From Gorillibacterium massiliense (GTDB lineage: Bacteria; Bacillota; Bacilli; Paenibacillales; NBRC-103111), in the NCBI RefSeq assembly GCF_000455485.1, contig NZ_CBQR020000036.1, forward strand, positions 106,466 to 170,465: a stretch of DNA of 64,000 bases, given 5' to 3'. The position numbers and the translations under genes are program-made. A model generated the notes under the pieces. That model saw only the letters and a list, made by a program, of their open reading frames with translations, ran no database searches and had not been told where the DNA came from. Position 1 is the first letter of the stretch; the number at the start of each line of letters is the position of its first letter. Shown piece by piece: positions 34,303-43,167 of this stretch.

Positions 34303-35199
34303 TTAAAATATCCGGTAGTTGGCCAACTTGTAAGCCATTCTGTAGCTAATGACAATCATGATAAAACCGATCGCCGACTTGAAGAGTCCAACCGCTGTTC
34401 CGAAGCTGAACTGTCCGTTGTTCAATCCTTCTCGGTAGACAAAGGTATCGATGATATCTCCACGGGAATACACAAGGGGATTGTACAGATTCAAAATTTG
34501 ATCGAATCCGGCATCCAGAATACGGCCTAAGGACAACGTCGCGACGACGATGACGATCGGCATCATGAGAGGGATTGTAATCGATATGACCTGCTGCCAC
34601 CGGGAAGCTCCATCAATTTCGGCCGCTTCGTACAAAGCCGGATTGATCCCTACCAACGTGGCCAGAAAAATAATCGCAGAGAAACCGAATTCCTTCCATA
34701 CGTCGCTCACAACGACCGTTAACCGGAACCATTCGCCTTTACCCAGGAAAAAGATGCTCGGGATGCCGAAGGAATTCAGCATCCGATTGACGATTCCGCC
34801 TTCCGTTGACAGAATATCGATCAGGATACCGCCCAAAATAACCCATGACAAAAAGTGCGGCAAATAAACAAGTGTCTGCACGACCCTCTTAAAGTAGATT
34901 CGGCTCACTTCATTGAGCAGCAAAGCGAAAATAATCGGAATAATCAAGTTCATGATTAGCTTCAACCCGGCAATGATTAAGGTATTCAAGATAACCTGCT
35001 TGCCGTCCGGATAACTGAACAAGTATCGGAAATGTTCCAGGCCGACCCAAGGCGAACCTTTAATCCCTAGCCATGGCTCATAGTCTTGAAATGCAATAAC
35101 GGCCCCGAACAGCGGAATATACTGAAATACGATGCACAAGATCAAGGCCGGCAATAATAACACGTGAAACGGCCAAGTTTTTCGCCAATACGATGCCAT
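34303..35199 (-). CDS. ABC transporter permease (LplB type)
   Basis: 298 residues from ATG 35199 (MASYWRKTWPFH). TAGGAG sits 8 bases before it, which excludes the upstream in-frame ATG at 35217. There are six membrane segments, and the EAA loop is YEAAEIDGASRWQQVISITI. The text LFGAVIAFQDYEPWLGIKGS is diagnostic of LplB-like permeases for large oligosaccharides. It lies between the solute-binding protein and the second permease in one transcript. A terminator-like hairpin upstream probably lowers its expression relative to the binding protein. Confidence 0.94.
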   Translation of the reverse strand: MASYWRKTWPFHVLLLPALILCIVFQYIPLFGAVIAFQDYEPWLGIKGSPWVGLEHFRYLFSYPDGKQVILNTLIIAGLKLIMNLIIPIIFALLLNEVSRIYFKRVVQTLVYLPHFLSWVILGGILIDILSTEGGIVNRMLNSFGIPSIFFLGKGEWFRLTVVVSDVWKEFGFSAIIFLATLVGINPALYEAAEIDGASRWQQVISITIPLMMPIVIVVATLSLGRILDAGFDQILNLYNPLVYSRGDIIDTFVYREGLNNGQFSFGTAVGLFKSAIGFIMIVISYRMAYKLANYRIF

Positions 35200-35218
35200 T
35201 ACACTCACTCCTATCATC

Positions 35219-35258
35219 GAAAATTAAAGAAGGAGCGAGCCAAGGATGCCGCTCCTTC
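35219..35258 (-). terminator. intra-operon terminator between binding protein and permeases
   Basis: On the minus strand GAAGGAGCG and CGCTCCTTC (35250-35258 with 35229-35237) form a 9-bp stem followed by TTTAATTTT. Partial termination here would give more binding protein than permease. Confidence 0.7.
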
Positions 35259-35303
35259 GTCTTCAATTATTTCTTCTATCAGTTTCAATACATGAGTGTA
35301 TTT

Positions 35304-37109
35304 TTATTTGTTATTCGCATACCATTCGTTGACTTCGTCCGTGATCTTCTGACCGCCGTTTTTCAGCCATTCTTTAACGAATTCGTCGAAGTAATCGACT
35401 GGTTTTTCTCCATAAATAATCTTGAGATAGCTTTCGGTAGCGAGCTTCTTCAGCAATTCGCCTTTTGATTTCATGGTTGGGGTCGTCGGACCGGTATAAT
35501 AGTTTTTGCCTTCGGTGATATTTTGGTTGATCCGAACGCCCTGGGCAGCAAGCTGCCGCGGTTTCAGTTGCTTAACGTCTATCTCCATTTGCGTTGTCGC
35601 CTGTGCATTGGGATCGGCTAAAAACTTCTTGATCGCCGATTCATTGGAATGCGGGATGCTCGTAAAGTTGCCAAGAATATTGGTCATCATGTAGCGGATG
35701 TCAATGGAACTGCCGTCTTTCAGAGGCCATTGATCAGCCGGCACGCCGGCTTGTTCGAAATTGCTCTTGATGATTTTCCCATTGTATTTCACGTAGTCGT
35801 ATCCTTCGTGATAGCCGTCCTTCCAACGCGGATCGTAATATGGATCCCCTTGTTGCTCCAGCTTTTTGGCGAAAATTTTATTGAAGTATGCGAACCAGGC
35901 GTCGATATGTTCAAAATCTTTGCTGAATACCGTGTAGCCCTGTGACAGCGGCTTCTCTGCGCGTCCTACCAATCCGGTTGGGCCGGTTGGAAGTGGATAA
36001 GGCTCGAAATCAGCTTTCGGATCGTTCTTGGTGGCGTCTCCTAATGGCCAGTCACCCATCCAGGCAGGACCGAACATGATACCCGCCTTGCCGCTGGCTG
36101 CCAATTCGGAAGATTTGGACGGGTCCTTGATGCCGGCTTCTTTATCCAGGTAGCCCTTGCTCATCCAATCTCTCATCTTCTGTAAATAGAGTTTGGCGTC
36201 GGAATTGATCGCACCGTAGCTCAGTTTGCCGTCTGCGCCTTTGTTCCAAAACAAGCGCACATCGTACGTGTTGATCATTTGGTCGGTGAGGGCGCTGAAA
36301 ATTGCGTCCGTCTGCCCCATCCAAGTCCAAGGACCTTCTTTCAACGGTACAGTCAAACCGATCGTGTCGTTCTTGCCGTTACGGTCGGGATCGTTTTCCG
36401 TGAATTGCTTGAGAACGTTCTCAAATTCGTCGAGGGTTTTAGGCGCCTGAAGGCCAAGGGTATCAAGCCAATCCTTGCGGATCCACATGACCGTGCCTTC
36501 GTCTCCCATGAAAAATGACGGTAATCCGTAAATCTTGCCGTCCTTCTTCACTTCACCCAATGTGTAACTGTACTTCTCTATCAACTTTTTATACTCAGGA
36601 TGCGCATATTTGTCGATGGCTTCGTTCAAAGACATCAGTTTGCCGGAGGCAACCAAGCTTTGCAGCGGATCTCCGCCAGCTGCGAATGAATCCGGAAGTT
36701 TGGCACCGCTTGACAGCAGCAGGCGCAGCTTCGTATCATAATCTTCCGGTTTCGTTACGATAAAATCGAATTTAACATTGATGCCCATATTCTCTTTCAT
36801 CCAGCGGGTATTGGCGTTATCCTCCATGGATTCGCCGGGCTTGAACGCGTTACCCCGAGAAGTGCCGTCGTCGACAATGGCAGTCGTAATCGTAACCGGC
36901 GGATCGAACTTCTGATTCCACAGTTCTGCTGTCGCTTCCGGCTTGCTGGTTTCCGACGCGGACGGACTCACGGACTCACTTACCGAACTACTAGGCGATT
37001 GACTTGCCGTGCTTTTGTTGTTACTGCCCGAACAAGCGGATATCACCGGCAATAACCCAATCACAAATGAAAGCACGCATACTTTTGCTACATTCGCAGA
37101 TCGTCTCAT
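35304..37109 (-). CDS. large extracellular solute-binding lipoprotein (LplA/YtcQ type)
   Basis: 601 residues. The signal peptide ends in a good lipobox, VISAC (Cys26), followed by a Ser/Pro-rich linker (about 27-60). The binding-protein fold includes NTRWMKENMGINVKFDFIVT, KLPDSFAAGGDPLQSLV and GSSIDIRYMMTNILGNF. The length and the paired LplB/LplC permeases point to uptake of plant-polysaccharide oligomers. Upstream in the same direction is a GH9 cellulase gene, separated by a hairpin, so this gene likely has its own promoter near 37150. Confidence 0.92.
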   Translation of the reverse strand: MRRSANVAKVCVLSFVIGLLPVISACSGSNNKSTASQSPSSSVSESVSPSASETSKPEATAELWNQKFDPPVTITTAIVDDGTSRGNAFKPGESMEDNANTRWMKENMGINVKFDFIVTKPEDYDTKLRLLLSSGAKLPDSFAAGGDPLQSLVASGKLMSLNEAIDKYAHPEYKKLIEKYSYTLGEVKKDGKIYGLPSFFMGDEGTVMWIRKDWLDTLGLQAPKTLDEFENVLKQFTENDPDRNGKNDTIGLTVPLKEGPWTWMGQTDAIFSALTDQMINTYDVRLFWNKGADGKLSYGAINSDAKLYLQKMRDWMSKGYLDKEAGIKDPSKSSELAASGKAGIMFGPAWMGDWPLGDATKNDPKADFEPYPLPTGPTGLVGRAEKPLSQGYTVFSKDFEHIDAWFAYFNKIFAKKLEQQGDPYYDPRWKDGYHEGYDYVKYNGKIIKSNFEQAGVPADQWPLKDGSSIDIRYMMTNILGNFTSIPHSNESAIKKFLADPNAQATTQMEIDVKQLKPRQLAAQGVRINQNITEGKNYYTGPTTPTMKSKGELLKKLATESYLKIIYGEKPVDYFDEFVKEWLKNGGQKITDEVNEWYANNK

Positions 37110-37246
37110 AGCTTACCCCTTTTAAAATAGAATGTCGGTACATTTCTCATTTTGTCGTTGCAAAAGGACTATGTATATAATTGGATTTTAACCTCATATA
37201 GAAAAACGTACATTCGCTCGAAGCCGCTAACCACATACCCATATGA

Positions 37247-37291
37247 CAATCGCCCCCCACTTAGCCGAGAAGGCTTCCTGGAGGGCGATTG
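37247..37291 (-). terminator. hairpin after the GH9 gene
   Basis: A 12-bp stem with one G-U joins GGAGGGCGATTG (37280-37291) and CAATCGCCCCCC (37247-37258). No clear T tract follows on the minus strand, so it may also protect mRNA ends. Confidence 0.55.
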
Positions 37292-37314
37292 CTAATCTTC
37301 AGCCGCAGGTTGAA

Positions 37315-40300
37315 TTACGGCTCAATACCCCACACGAGCGTACCGTTTTGATATAACGTGATCTTGTTCCAGTCCGTGAGCGTAGTCGTAGTTCCGCCAT
37401 AGGAATAGTCGTTGGCTTCATTGAAATTCGACCAATCGCTCTTAGCGATCCGCAGTTGAATGTCTCCGGTTTGACCTCCTGGCGCAATCGAACCTGCTCC
37501 CGATGTGAAGGAAAGCTCCAGGTACGTATCGGCGGTTGTTTGAGCCGTACCCATGGTTACAAATGAACTTGTGATATTCGCATTGCCGATTTGCGCCCAA
37601 TCACACCAGAAGTTTGGCTGCGAATTGGTGTCTTTCGTGAAGTAGTAGCGCAGCTTAAGTGAGCTGAGTGCGACTGCAGATGTGCCCGTGTTTTTGATAT
37701 TGAGTACTGCGCCGATGGTGTTATCCGTCGCATTGGTATTGCTTACCCGGTATTGGGCAACCAGCGTACCGGGAACGGTCACTTGCGGCGTCACGCTGAC
37801 TTGGGCGGAGTTTGCGCTCGTTCCCGCAGTATTCACTGCGTTGACGACATAATAGTAGGTCGTGCCGTTCGTCAGTCCCGTATTCGTGTAACTGGTCGAA
37901 GTCAGTCCGGTAGCAACAGCCGTATAAGGGCCTCCACTTGTCGTGGAACGTTGCACCGTATAGCTTGTTGCCCCGCTTACAGTGCTCCAAGCGAGCGTCG
38001 CTTGCGCATTACCCGCCGTAGCTGTAACACCTGTTGGAGCAGCCGGTACGGCAATCGTATCGGTCGTGACGGTTACGGCATTGCTTGCCGTCGAAAAATT
38101 GCCGGCCGCGTCTTTAGCCTTCACCGTGAAGGTATAGCTGGTCGCCGCCGTAAGGCCCGTCACCGTAAAGGTGGTCCCGCTGGTTGAGCCGGCCAGAGCC
38201 GTACCGTTATAAATGTTGTAGCCGTTTACGCCGACATTATCGGTAGACGCTCCCCATTGCAGGGTAACCGTTTGGCTGGTATGACCGGTGGCGGTCAGGT
38301 TGGTTGGAGCCGTCGGTGCTACGGTATCGGGGGGTTGCGTCGTTGTTCCGGTTGCAAATGCAGCGACAAACACCAAACCGGAATTCCAATAAATCGTGTG
38401 TTCGTTGGTTGTCCACTCTTGGAAGTTATCGGTATAGTTTTTGGCTGCAAACCGCGAGATCTGGTTTCCTACCGCGATGTCGTTGGAGTCTTTGTTCGGT
38501 CCGCCGACTAAATATCCTTTCGGTACTCCCGGCAAGTTATCCGTTCTGTACATGATGCTGAACGGATACTTGACGCTATTATCGCCATATCCGGTCACAA
38601 AGGATTTGCCTACCGGATTTTCACCGAGAATCCAGTTCAATTGACTGTTCGTGATGGTATTCAAAACGCTCTTGTTGCTTTCATAGGTGCCCAGCAGTTT
38701 CGAGCCGATGATCATTTCCATTGGAACATCCGTGACCTGCATGTTGATGCCCCAAAAATAGTTGCCCTCACTTACGATGCTTTTCCAGGGGCTGCCGTTA
38801 TAGCGGGTCACTTTGTTGTTGAACCATGATTGAAATTTCGTGGTATACCAGCTTACCACCGTTGAATCCGGATTAGCGGCTTTCAAATAACTGAAGAAAC
38901 CGGTGTTCCAGGTAAGATCCCAACCGCTTCCAAGACCGGTAGCATCGTCGAAATAGGTGCCCGTTTTCGTGTAATTGGCAAGGAAATAAGTATTGTATTT
39001 GGCATCGCCCGTTGCTCGGTAAAGGGAGCCTGCCGCCCAAAGACGGTTTGTCGTATCATCGGGAACATCGTATGGCCATCTGCCTGTATTTGGAGTCCTG
39101 ATATTCTCCGGATGCGCCTCCAAATAACTCCATGCTTTTACTGCTGCGGTTAAACAAGTTTGAGCAAAGGTTGGATCAATACTTTGATAGATCAGATAAG
39201 CATGTGCCAATGCTGCGGCTGCAGTAGCCGTGTCAGCGGTGGTTTTGATATTGGTTCTTGAACCGTCCGAATCGGCATCCATAATCATTCTGTTCGTCAT
39301 GTTGTCGTCGTCTTGGAAGGTGACACGTGCATAGAAACCGCCGCTGGCAGAATCCTGCATTTTCAGCATCCATTCCAGTTCCCACCTTGCTTCATCCAGG
39401 ATATCAGGGATGCCGTTTCCGCTCTCCGGAATATTAAACTGGCTGTCTGTAAATTTCTCCGGCAACAGCTCGTAGGCCCAGAAAAGGTCCGACAAGGCTT
39501 TAGCGCCGGCATTAACGTACTTGCCTTTATCGCCCGCGTCATACCAGCCTTTGGAAACATCCTTCTTAACGGAAGGGGTAGACATTAAAGGTACGGAAGT
39601 ATCCGGTGTAAAATCGGATCTCTGATAGCTTGTTGTATACGGGCTGGTAATATTGATGCCTGTCCGCTGATAGTAATAATACCGGGCTGAATCAGCTAAC
39701 AGCGCTCCGTAAATATCCTTCGCGTCGCCAATCGTAAATTTCGGCGAATTTTGCAGTCCTGATACAGCGATATAATAGGTCCCCGGAGTGGTCAAACTTG
39801 TAAAATCAGCGGTAAAGATACGTTCCCCGCTGTCAACGGCATCATAATTCTTTTTGAGAGCTAGTTTTCCCGAAAAAGCCGTCGCACTCGTTGTAGAATT
39901 AATGACATTAAACGACGTATTCTCGTCAACTGTGAGAACATCTTCAAAACCGGTGACAAGCGCCTGCTTTTCAGCATTTGCCGGATAACCGGCTTGATTG
40001 ACCTTTATCGGAGCATAATCCTTCTCCTTGTCAGGCGAAGTGACCCGGATATCATTGAACCAAACCGTTATTGGCGTTGAACCGTCGTTTTTGAGGGACA
40101 AACAATCAATGGATGTAGGATCAATGCCTTGGGAGACCTGCATAATCTCTTTTAGCGGGATTTTCACGTGGGTCCAATTCGTGGTGACCGTTGTGTAGCT
40201 TTTAATATTGACGGTCGTGGTAATTTCACCACCGGCAGCCCTTTCAAATACTCTGTCCTTAAAGCCAATCAGAAAGGACTCTCCGCCTACTTTCCCCTTA

Positions 40301-40671
40301 ATATTGAACTCAAGATAACCGTTCGTATAATAAGAGGTAAAGTCATAGGCTTTCCAGCCGGCTACTGTAACCAAAGCGTTAAACCAAGAAGGAGAAGTAG
40401 GAGATTTTGCATCTAATTTTAGGGAAGGCAAGCCATTCAGCGTAACCGTACTGTCAACCGGCAGAAAGCTGTTTACTAAATCCAAACCGAACCCGCTATC
40501 GCCGGCCCAGCCGCCAGCCGTATTGCTGAATATTTGGTAATCCACCAAGTTTCTCCACCCTGCAGGCGCTTCGGGAGTCGGAGTTGCAGCGTTAGCAGAG
40601 AGCGGGAATGAGATTACTGTTGAAAAGACCATTGTTAATGCAAGAAGCAAGCTCATTTTTTTCTTCCTCAT
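37315..40671 (-). CDS. secreted multidomain GH9 endoglucanase/cellulase
   Basis: 1118 residues. Start at 40671 (MRKKKMSLLLALTM), with GGAGG 8 bases upstream; the longer frame begins before that site. Order: signal peptide (1-29); a beta-sandwich carbohydrate-binding-like module (about 35-215); CelD_N Ig-like domain (about 222-305, IKVNQAGYPANAEKQALVTG); GH9 catalytic domain (about 310-770, with KGWYDAGDKGKYVNAGAKAL for the catalytic Asp pair and TTNEHTIYWNSGLVFVAAF for the acid Glu); two fibronectin III domains (about 785-960); and a C-terminal CBM3 (about 970-1118, YRVSNTNATDNTIGAVLNIK). It hydrolyses beta-1,4-glucan outside the cell, feeding the adjacent importer. A cre box lies upstream. 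Confidence 0.95.
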   Translation of the reverse strand: MRKKKMSLLLALTMVFSTVISFPLSANAATPTPEAPAGWRNLVDYQIFSNTAGGWAGDSGFGLDLVNSFLPVDSTVTLNGLPSLKLDAKSPTSPSWFNALVTVAGWKAYDFTSYYTNGYLEFNIKGKVGGESFLIGFKDRVFERAAGGEITTTVNIKSYTTVTTNWTHVKIPLKEIMQVSQGIDPTSIDCLSLKNDGSTPITVWFNDIRVTSPDKEKDYAPIKVNQAGYPANAEKQALVTGFEDVLTVDENTSFNVINSTTSATAFSGKLALKKNYDAVDSGERIFTADFTSLTTPGTYYIAVSGLQNSPKFTIGDAKDIYGALLADSARYYYYQRTGINITSPYTTSYQRSDFTPDTSVPLMSTPSVKKDVSKGWYDAGDKGKYVNAGAKALSDLFWAYELLPEKFTDSQFNIPESGNGIPDILDEARWELEWMLKMQDSASGGFYARVTFQDDDNMTNRMIMDADSDGSRTNIKTTADTATAAAALAHAYLIYQSIDPTFAQTCLTAAVKAWSYLEAHPENIRTPNTGRWPYDVPDDTTNRLWAAGSLYRATGDAKYNTYFLANYTKTGTYFDDATGLGSGWDLTWNTGFFSYLKAANPDSTVVSWYTTKFQSWFNNKVTRYNGSPWKSIVSEGNYFWGINMQVTDVPMEMIIGSKLLGTYESNKSVLNTITNSQLNWILGENPVGKSFVTGYGDNSVKYPFSIMYRTDNLPGVPKGYLVGGPNKDSNDIAVGNQISRFAAKNYTDNFQEWTTNEHTIYWNSGLVFVAAFATGTTTQPPDTVAPTAPTNLTATGHTSQTVTLQWGASTDNVGVNGYNIYNGTALAGSTSGTTFTVTGLTAATSYTFTVKAKDAAGNFSTASNAVTVTTDTIAVPAAPTGVTATAGNAQATLAWSTVSGATSYTVQRSTTSGGPYTAVATGLTSTSYTNTGLTNGTTYYYVVNAVNTAGTSANSAQVSVTPQVTVPGTLVAQYRVSNTNATDNTIGAVLNIKNTGTSAVALSSLKLRYYFTKDTNSQPNFWCDWAQIGNANITSSFVTMGTAQTTADTYLELSFTSGAGSIAPGGQTGDIQLRIAKSDWSNFNEANDYSYGGTTTTLTDWNKITLYQNGTLVWGIEP

Positions 40672-40892
40672 TATGGAACCTCCTTTACATAGGTCATGCT
40701 CTAGAAAACGCCAACAGCTTTCCGAGGTAGGGGTTGTCCATACCATCCACATGCTTGCATCTCTTAAGCTACCTCATTTATATGGGAATTGGTCCCGATA
40801 TGCCCTAGCCCCTCCCTTCTCAACTAAAACGAAATACCAATTGTTGGTCTTGTAAGTGTTTTCTTCCGGTATTTCTATCAACAGGTTAATTC

Positions 40893-40906
40893 TGGAAACG
40901 CTTTCA
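40893..40906. promoter_or_regulatory. cre site (CcpA operator) upstream of the GH9 gene
   Basis: TGGAAACGCTTTCA fits the catabolite-responsive element consensus TGWAARCGYTWNCW apart from G at the W position. It lies 222 bases upstream of the GH9 start, between that gene and the divergent guanidine riboswitch. CcpA repression of the cellulase is inferred. Confidence 0.65.
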
Positions 40907-40965
40907 TGCAATATAAGAATCATTGGATTTCTATCGTTTTGATTGGAATCTGCCAAAAATGATCT

Positions 40966-40994
40966 CTTTACTAATGGAGTAGTTTGTGTATAAT
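40966..40994 (+). promoter_or_regulatory. promoter of the guanidine riboswitch transcript
   Basis: -35-like TTTACT (40967-40972) and -10 TATAAT (40989-40994) with a 16-bp spacer, preceded by a TGTG extended -10. The aptamer starts about 25 bases downstream. Confidence 0.6.
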
Positions 40995-41019
40995 GAGGTT
41001 CAATGTCATAAAAAACGTT

Positions 41020-41150
41020 ATCTAGGGTTCCGCGGCAGCTTGCCGGCCTGGTCCGAGAGAGAACGGCAGTCTGCGGACTGTGCCACGGAGGGACAAAAGC
41101 CCGGGAGTTTAACTGCTATGCAGCAGTTCATTCTCCCCGGCTTTTTTTGT
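41020..41150 (+). ncRNA. guanidine-I riboswitch (ykkC class) with terminator
   Basis: The class signature is present in order: CTAGGGTTCCG, CTGGTCCGAGAG, ACGG, then CACGGAGGGACAAAAGCCCG. The expression platform follows: AGCCCGGGAG (41098-41107) pairs with CTCCCCGGCT (41133-41142) with one mismatch, then a T run. Guanidine binding to this class prevents termination and turns on exporters or guanidine-degrading enzymes. The two downstream genes form an SMR exporter pair, as in ykkCD. The remaining bases of 40672-41186 contain the cre site, the promoter and the two divergent leaders. Confidence 0.95.
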
Positions 41151-41186
41151 TTTATGCTCTTAATAAACATCAAAGGAGTGAAAAGC

Positions 41187-41519
41187 ATGAATAAAACATG
41201 GGGTTCGGTAGTCATTGCAGCTTGCTTTGAAGTGGCCTGGGTTATCGGTCTTAAACATGCGGAAGGTATTTGGGAGTGGATCGGCACGTTGATCGCCATC
41301 GGCGTCAGTTTTTACCTGATGATTATGGCATCGCGGCATCTGGCCGTTGGCACGGTTTATGCGGTCTTTGTCGGACTCGGCACCGCAGGAACGGTTCTGG
41401 CCGAAATCATATGGTTTGACTCCCCTATCAAGCCGACTAAGATCGTCTTGATTGCTCTGCTGCTGGCGGGCGTTATCAGCTTGAAACTGTTGGGGAATCC
41501 GAAAAAAGAGGTGAGCTAA
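41187..41519 (+). CDS. ykkC: SMR-family guanidinium exporter subunit (YkkC type)
   Basis: 110 residues from ATG 41187, with AAAGGAG 9 bases upstream. There are four transmembrane helices and the essential membrane Glu15 in AACFEVAWVIGLKHA. SRHLAVGTVYAVFVGLGTAG is the SMR signature of helix 3. With the following gene it forms a paired SMR transporter that exports guanidinium in exchange for protons. Control by the guanidine-I riboswitch supports the substrate. One base separates it from the next gene. Confidence 0.93.
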   Translation: MNKTWGSVVIAACFEVAWVIGLKHAEGIWEWIGTLIAIGVSFYLMIMASRHLAVGTVYAVFVGLGTAGTVLAEIIWFDSPIKPTKIVLIALLLAGVISLKLLGNPKKEVS

Positions 41520-41520
41520 G

Positions 41521-41835
41521 ATGAATTGGTTATTCCTCGTGACAGCCGGCATTTTCGAGATGTTCGGAGTCACCATGATTAATAAATGGCATAAAGATCG
41601 AAACTGGAAAGCCTTTCTCTTGCTGGTTGTTGGATTTGGGCTAAGTTTCGCGTTTCTTTCCCTTGCCATGAAGACACTGCCCATGGGAACCGCTTATGCG
41701 GTATGGACCGGAATCGGAGCGTCGGGGGGCACGATTCTCGGGATGTTGCTGTACGGCGAACCCCGAAATTTGCCGAGAGTCATTTCCATCGCTGTTGTCC
41801 TCAGCTGTGCTGTCGGTTTGAAGTTGGTTGGGTAA
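41521..41835 (+). CDS. ykkD: SMR-family guanidinium exporter subunit (YkkD type)
   Basis: 104 residues, four transmembrane helices, essential Glu13 in AGIFEMFGVTMINKW and the SMR motif TLPMGTAYAVWTGIGASGG. It is the partner of the preceding subunit; paired SMR proteins insert in opposite orientations. GAGGTGAG precedes ATG 41521. A strong terminator follows. Confidence 0.93.
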   Translation: MNWLFLVTAGIFEMFGVTMINKWHKDRNWKAFLLLVVGFGLSFAFLSLAMKTLPMGTAYAVWTGIGASGGTILGMLLYGEPRNLPRVISIAVVLSCAVGLKLVG

Positions 41836-41848
41836 GGAAATTAACTCA

Positions 41849-41866
41849 ACATAATAAATATTATGT
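41849..41866. repeat. palindrome, partner of 46494-46525
   Basis: ACATAATAAATATTATGT is a palindrome around AA that also forms the core of the longer palindrome at 46494-46525. A related half (AATATTATGTAAAC) occurs near 29837. Its role is unknown. Confidence 0.6.
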
Positions 41867-41879
41867 AAACTCATGAGAA

Positions 41880-41919
41880 AATCAAAAGACGCTACGCCAA
41901 CCTGTAACGTCTTTTGATT
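41880..41919 (+). terminator. terminator of the ykkCD operon
   Basis: AATCAAAAGACG (41880-41891) pairs perfectly with CGTCTTTTGATT (41908-41919). 41920-42077 shows nothing recognised. Confidence 0.8.
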
Positions 41920-42077
41920 AATCTCATTAACTATCGGAATAGTCGCTACCCGCTCAAGCAGACGACCCGTGTGCTGCCTTTATGCTGACCATCGCAGCTT
42001 TCTGTTGCTATATAGATATATTAATGTCATTAACATTAAACTCCGGTAAGAATTCGCATCAAGCGTTCCTCGAGTGC

Positions 42078-43010
42078 TCAATTCCACTTGGTTTTAATTC
42101 GGTTATATTCCTCGATGGTGATGGGTAAAACGGTTCCGTGTTTGAAGCGATACGGGAAGTGAAAGCTCTCATCGGAACGGATAAAGCGGCCGCTGGCGAT
42201 ATCGTCGGCGACGAAGGGAACGTAACCCTGCCCTTCTCCCCTGACTCCGAAGTAATCCAGCAGCAGGCACCACTTGCCGTTCGGAAGCTTGAAGGCGGTT
42301 GGGGCTTCATAAGCGGAAGAACCAAGTTTGGCCATCTCTTCATCAAAGGCTTCGATCCGCTCATATTCTCCGGTCAGGGTGTTTCCTTTTTGCAGGATGA
42401 CGCCTTCCGGGTTGCGTTCGCTTTTTATAAACCGGTAATAGACACCTTTTTCCTGGTAGATCGCGGAATCGATTATGCCGCTGTCATCCTTGCGGCAGAG
42501 CATTTGCGGCGGCGTGAAGCTGGTGAAATCTTTCGTCCGCGTGTAGTAGATCGCTTTGTTGCCAAAGTTGTTGGAAGCGTGGGACGACGACCAGTGCAGA
42601 ACGTAATCGTCGTGAACAGAGTCATACAGGACATCGGGTGCCCAGAGGCAGCCGAAATCTTCGTCGCCCAGCGGAATCATCCGTTGCTCGGACCAATGCA
42701 CAAGATCATCCGACTCCCACAACACCAGGCATTTACTGCCTTCCCGGCTGATGTTGGCCCAGCTTGCCCGGTATTTGGATTGAAAGCAGCCGGCCAAGCT
42801 CAAATCCGTGGATAGTATATAAAATTTCCCGTACTTGGTTCTGACAATGGTGTGGTCTCGGACACCCTTCTCCCCTTTTTCACTCCAAAGCACAGGTTCT
42901 CCGCCGTTTACGGTTTCCCAGTTGAAGCCATCGGTACTCAGCCCAAAGTAAACCTGTTCCCCATCGGTTGTTTCCTTTTCTTTAAAATGTACGAATAAAT
43001 AGGCATCCAT
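42078..43010 (-). CDS. glycoside hydrolase family 43-type enzyme, intracellular
   Basis: 310 residues from ATG 43010 (MDAYLFVHFKEKE), with GAGGAG 10 bases upstream. Five-bladed beta-propeller features are present: RDHTIVRTKYGKFYILSTD (first acidic blade), FGCLWAPDVLYDSVHDDYVL (the WAPD motif) and SAYEAPTAFKLPNGKWCLLL (EAP with the general acid). GH43 and related enzymes release arabinose or xylose from side chains. The lack of a signal peptide suggests it acts on imported oligosaccharides. No terminator is apparent. Exact family and linkage are uncertain. Confidence 0.82.
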   Translation of the reverse strand: MDAYLFVHFKEKETTDGEQVYFGLSTDGFNWETVNGGEPVLWSEKGEKGVRDHTIVRTKYGKFYILSTDLSLAGCFQSKYRASWANISREGSKCLVLWESDDLVHWSEQRMIPLGDEDFGCLWAPDVLYDSVHDDYVLHWSSSHASNNFGNKAIYYTRTKDFTSFTPPQMLCRKDDSGIIDSAIYQEKGVYYRFIKSERNPEGVILQKGNTLTGEYERIEAFDEEMAKLGSSAYEAPTAFKLPNGKWCLLLDYFGVRGEGQGYVPFVADDIASGRFIRSDESFHFPYRFKHGTVLPITIEEYNRIKTKWN

Positions 43011-43119
43011 TGAAAAAGTCCTCCTCGGCTTGTTCCTTCCTATCATTCGTATCCTACTCCTCAAGGCGGTAAACGGGAATGACGGATCGTCGCCCTTTAC
43101 TGAACGATTGTCTTTTAGC

Positions 43120-43148
43120 AGAAAAAAGAACCGCATCTCTGCGGTCCT
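43120..43148 (-). terminator. terminator of ilvE
   Basis: AGGACCGCA and TGCGGTTCT (43140-43148 with 43127-43135) pair on the minus strand, followed by TTTTTTC. Confidence 0.85.
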
Positions 43149-43167
43149 TTTAAAACTGGTATCGTAA

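Noticed and set aside
42138-42815. 225-codon plus-strand frame
   Set aside because: Antisense shadow of the GH43-type gene.
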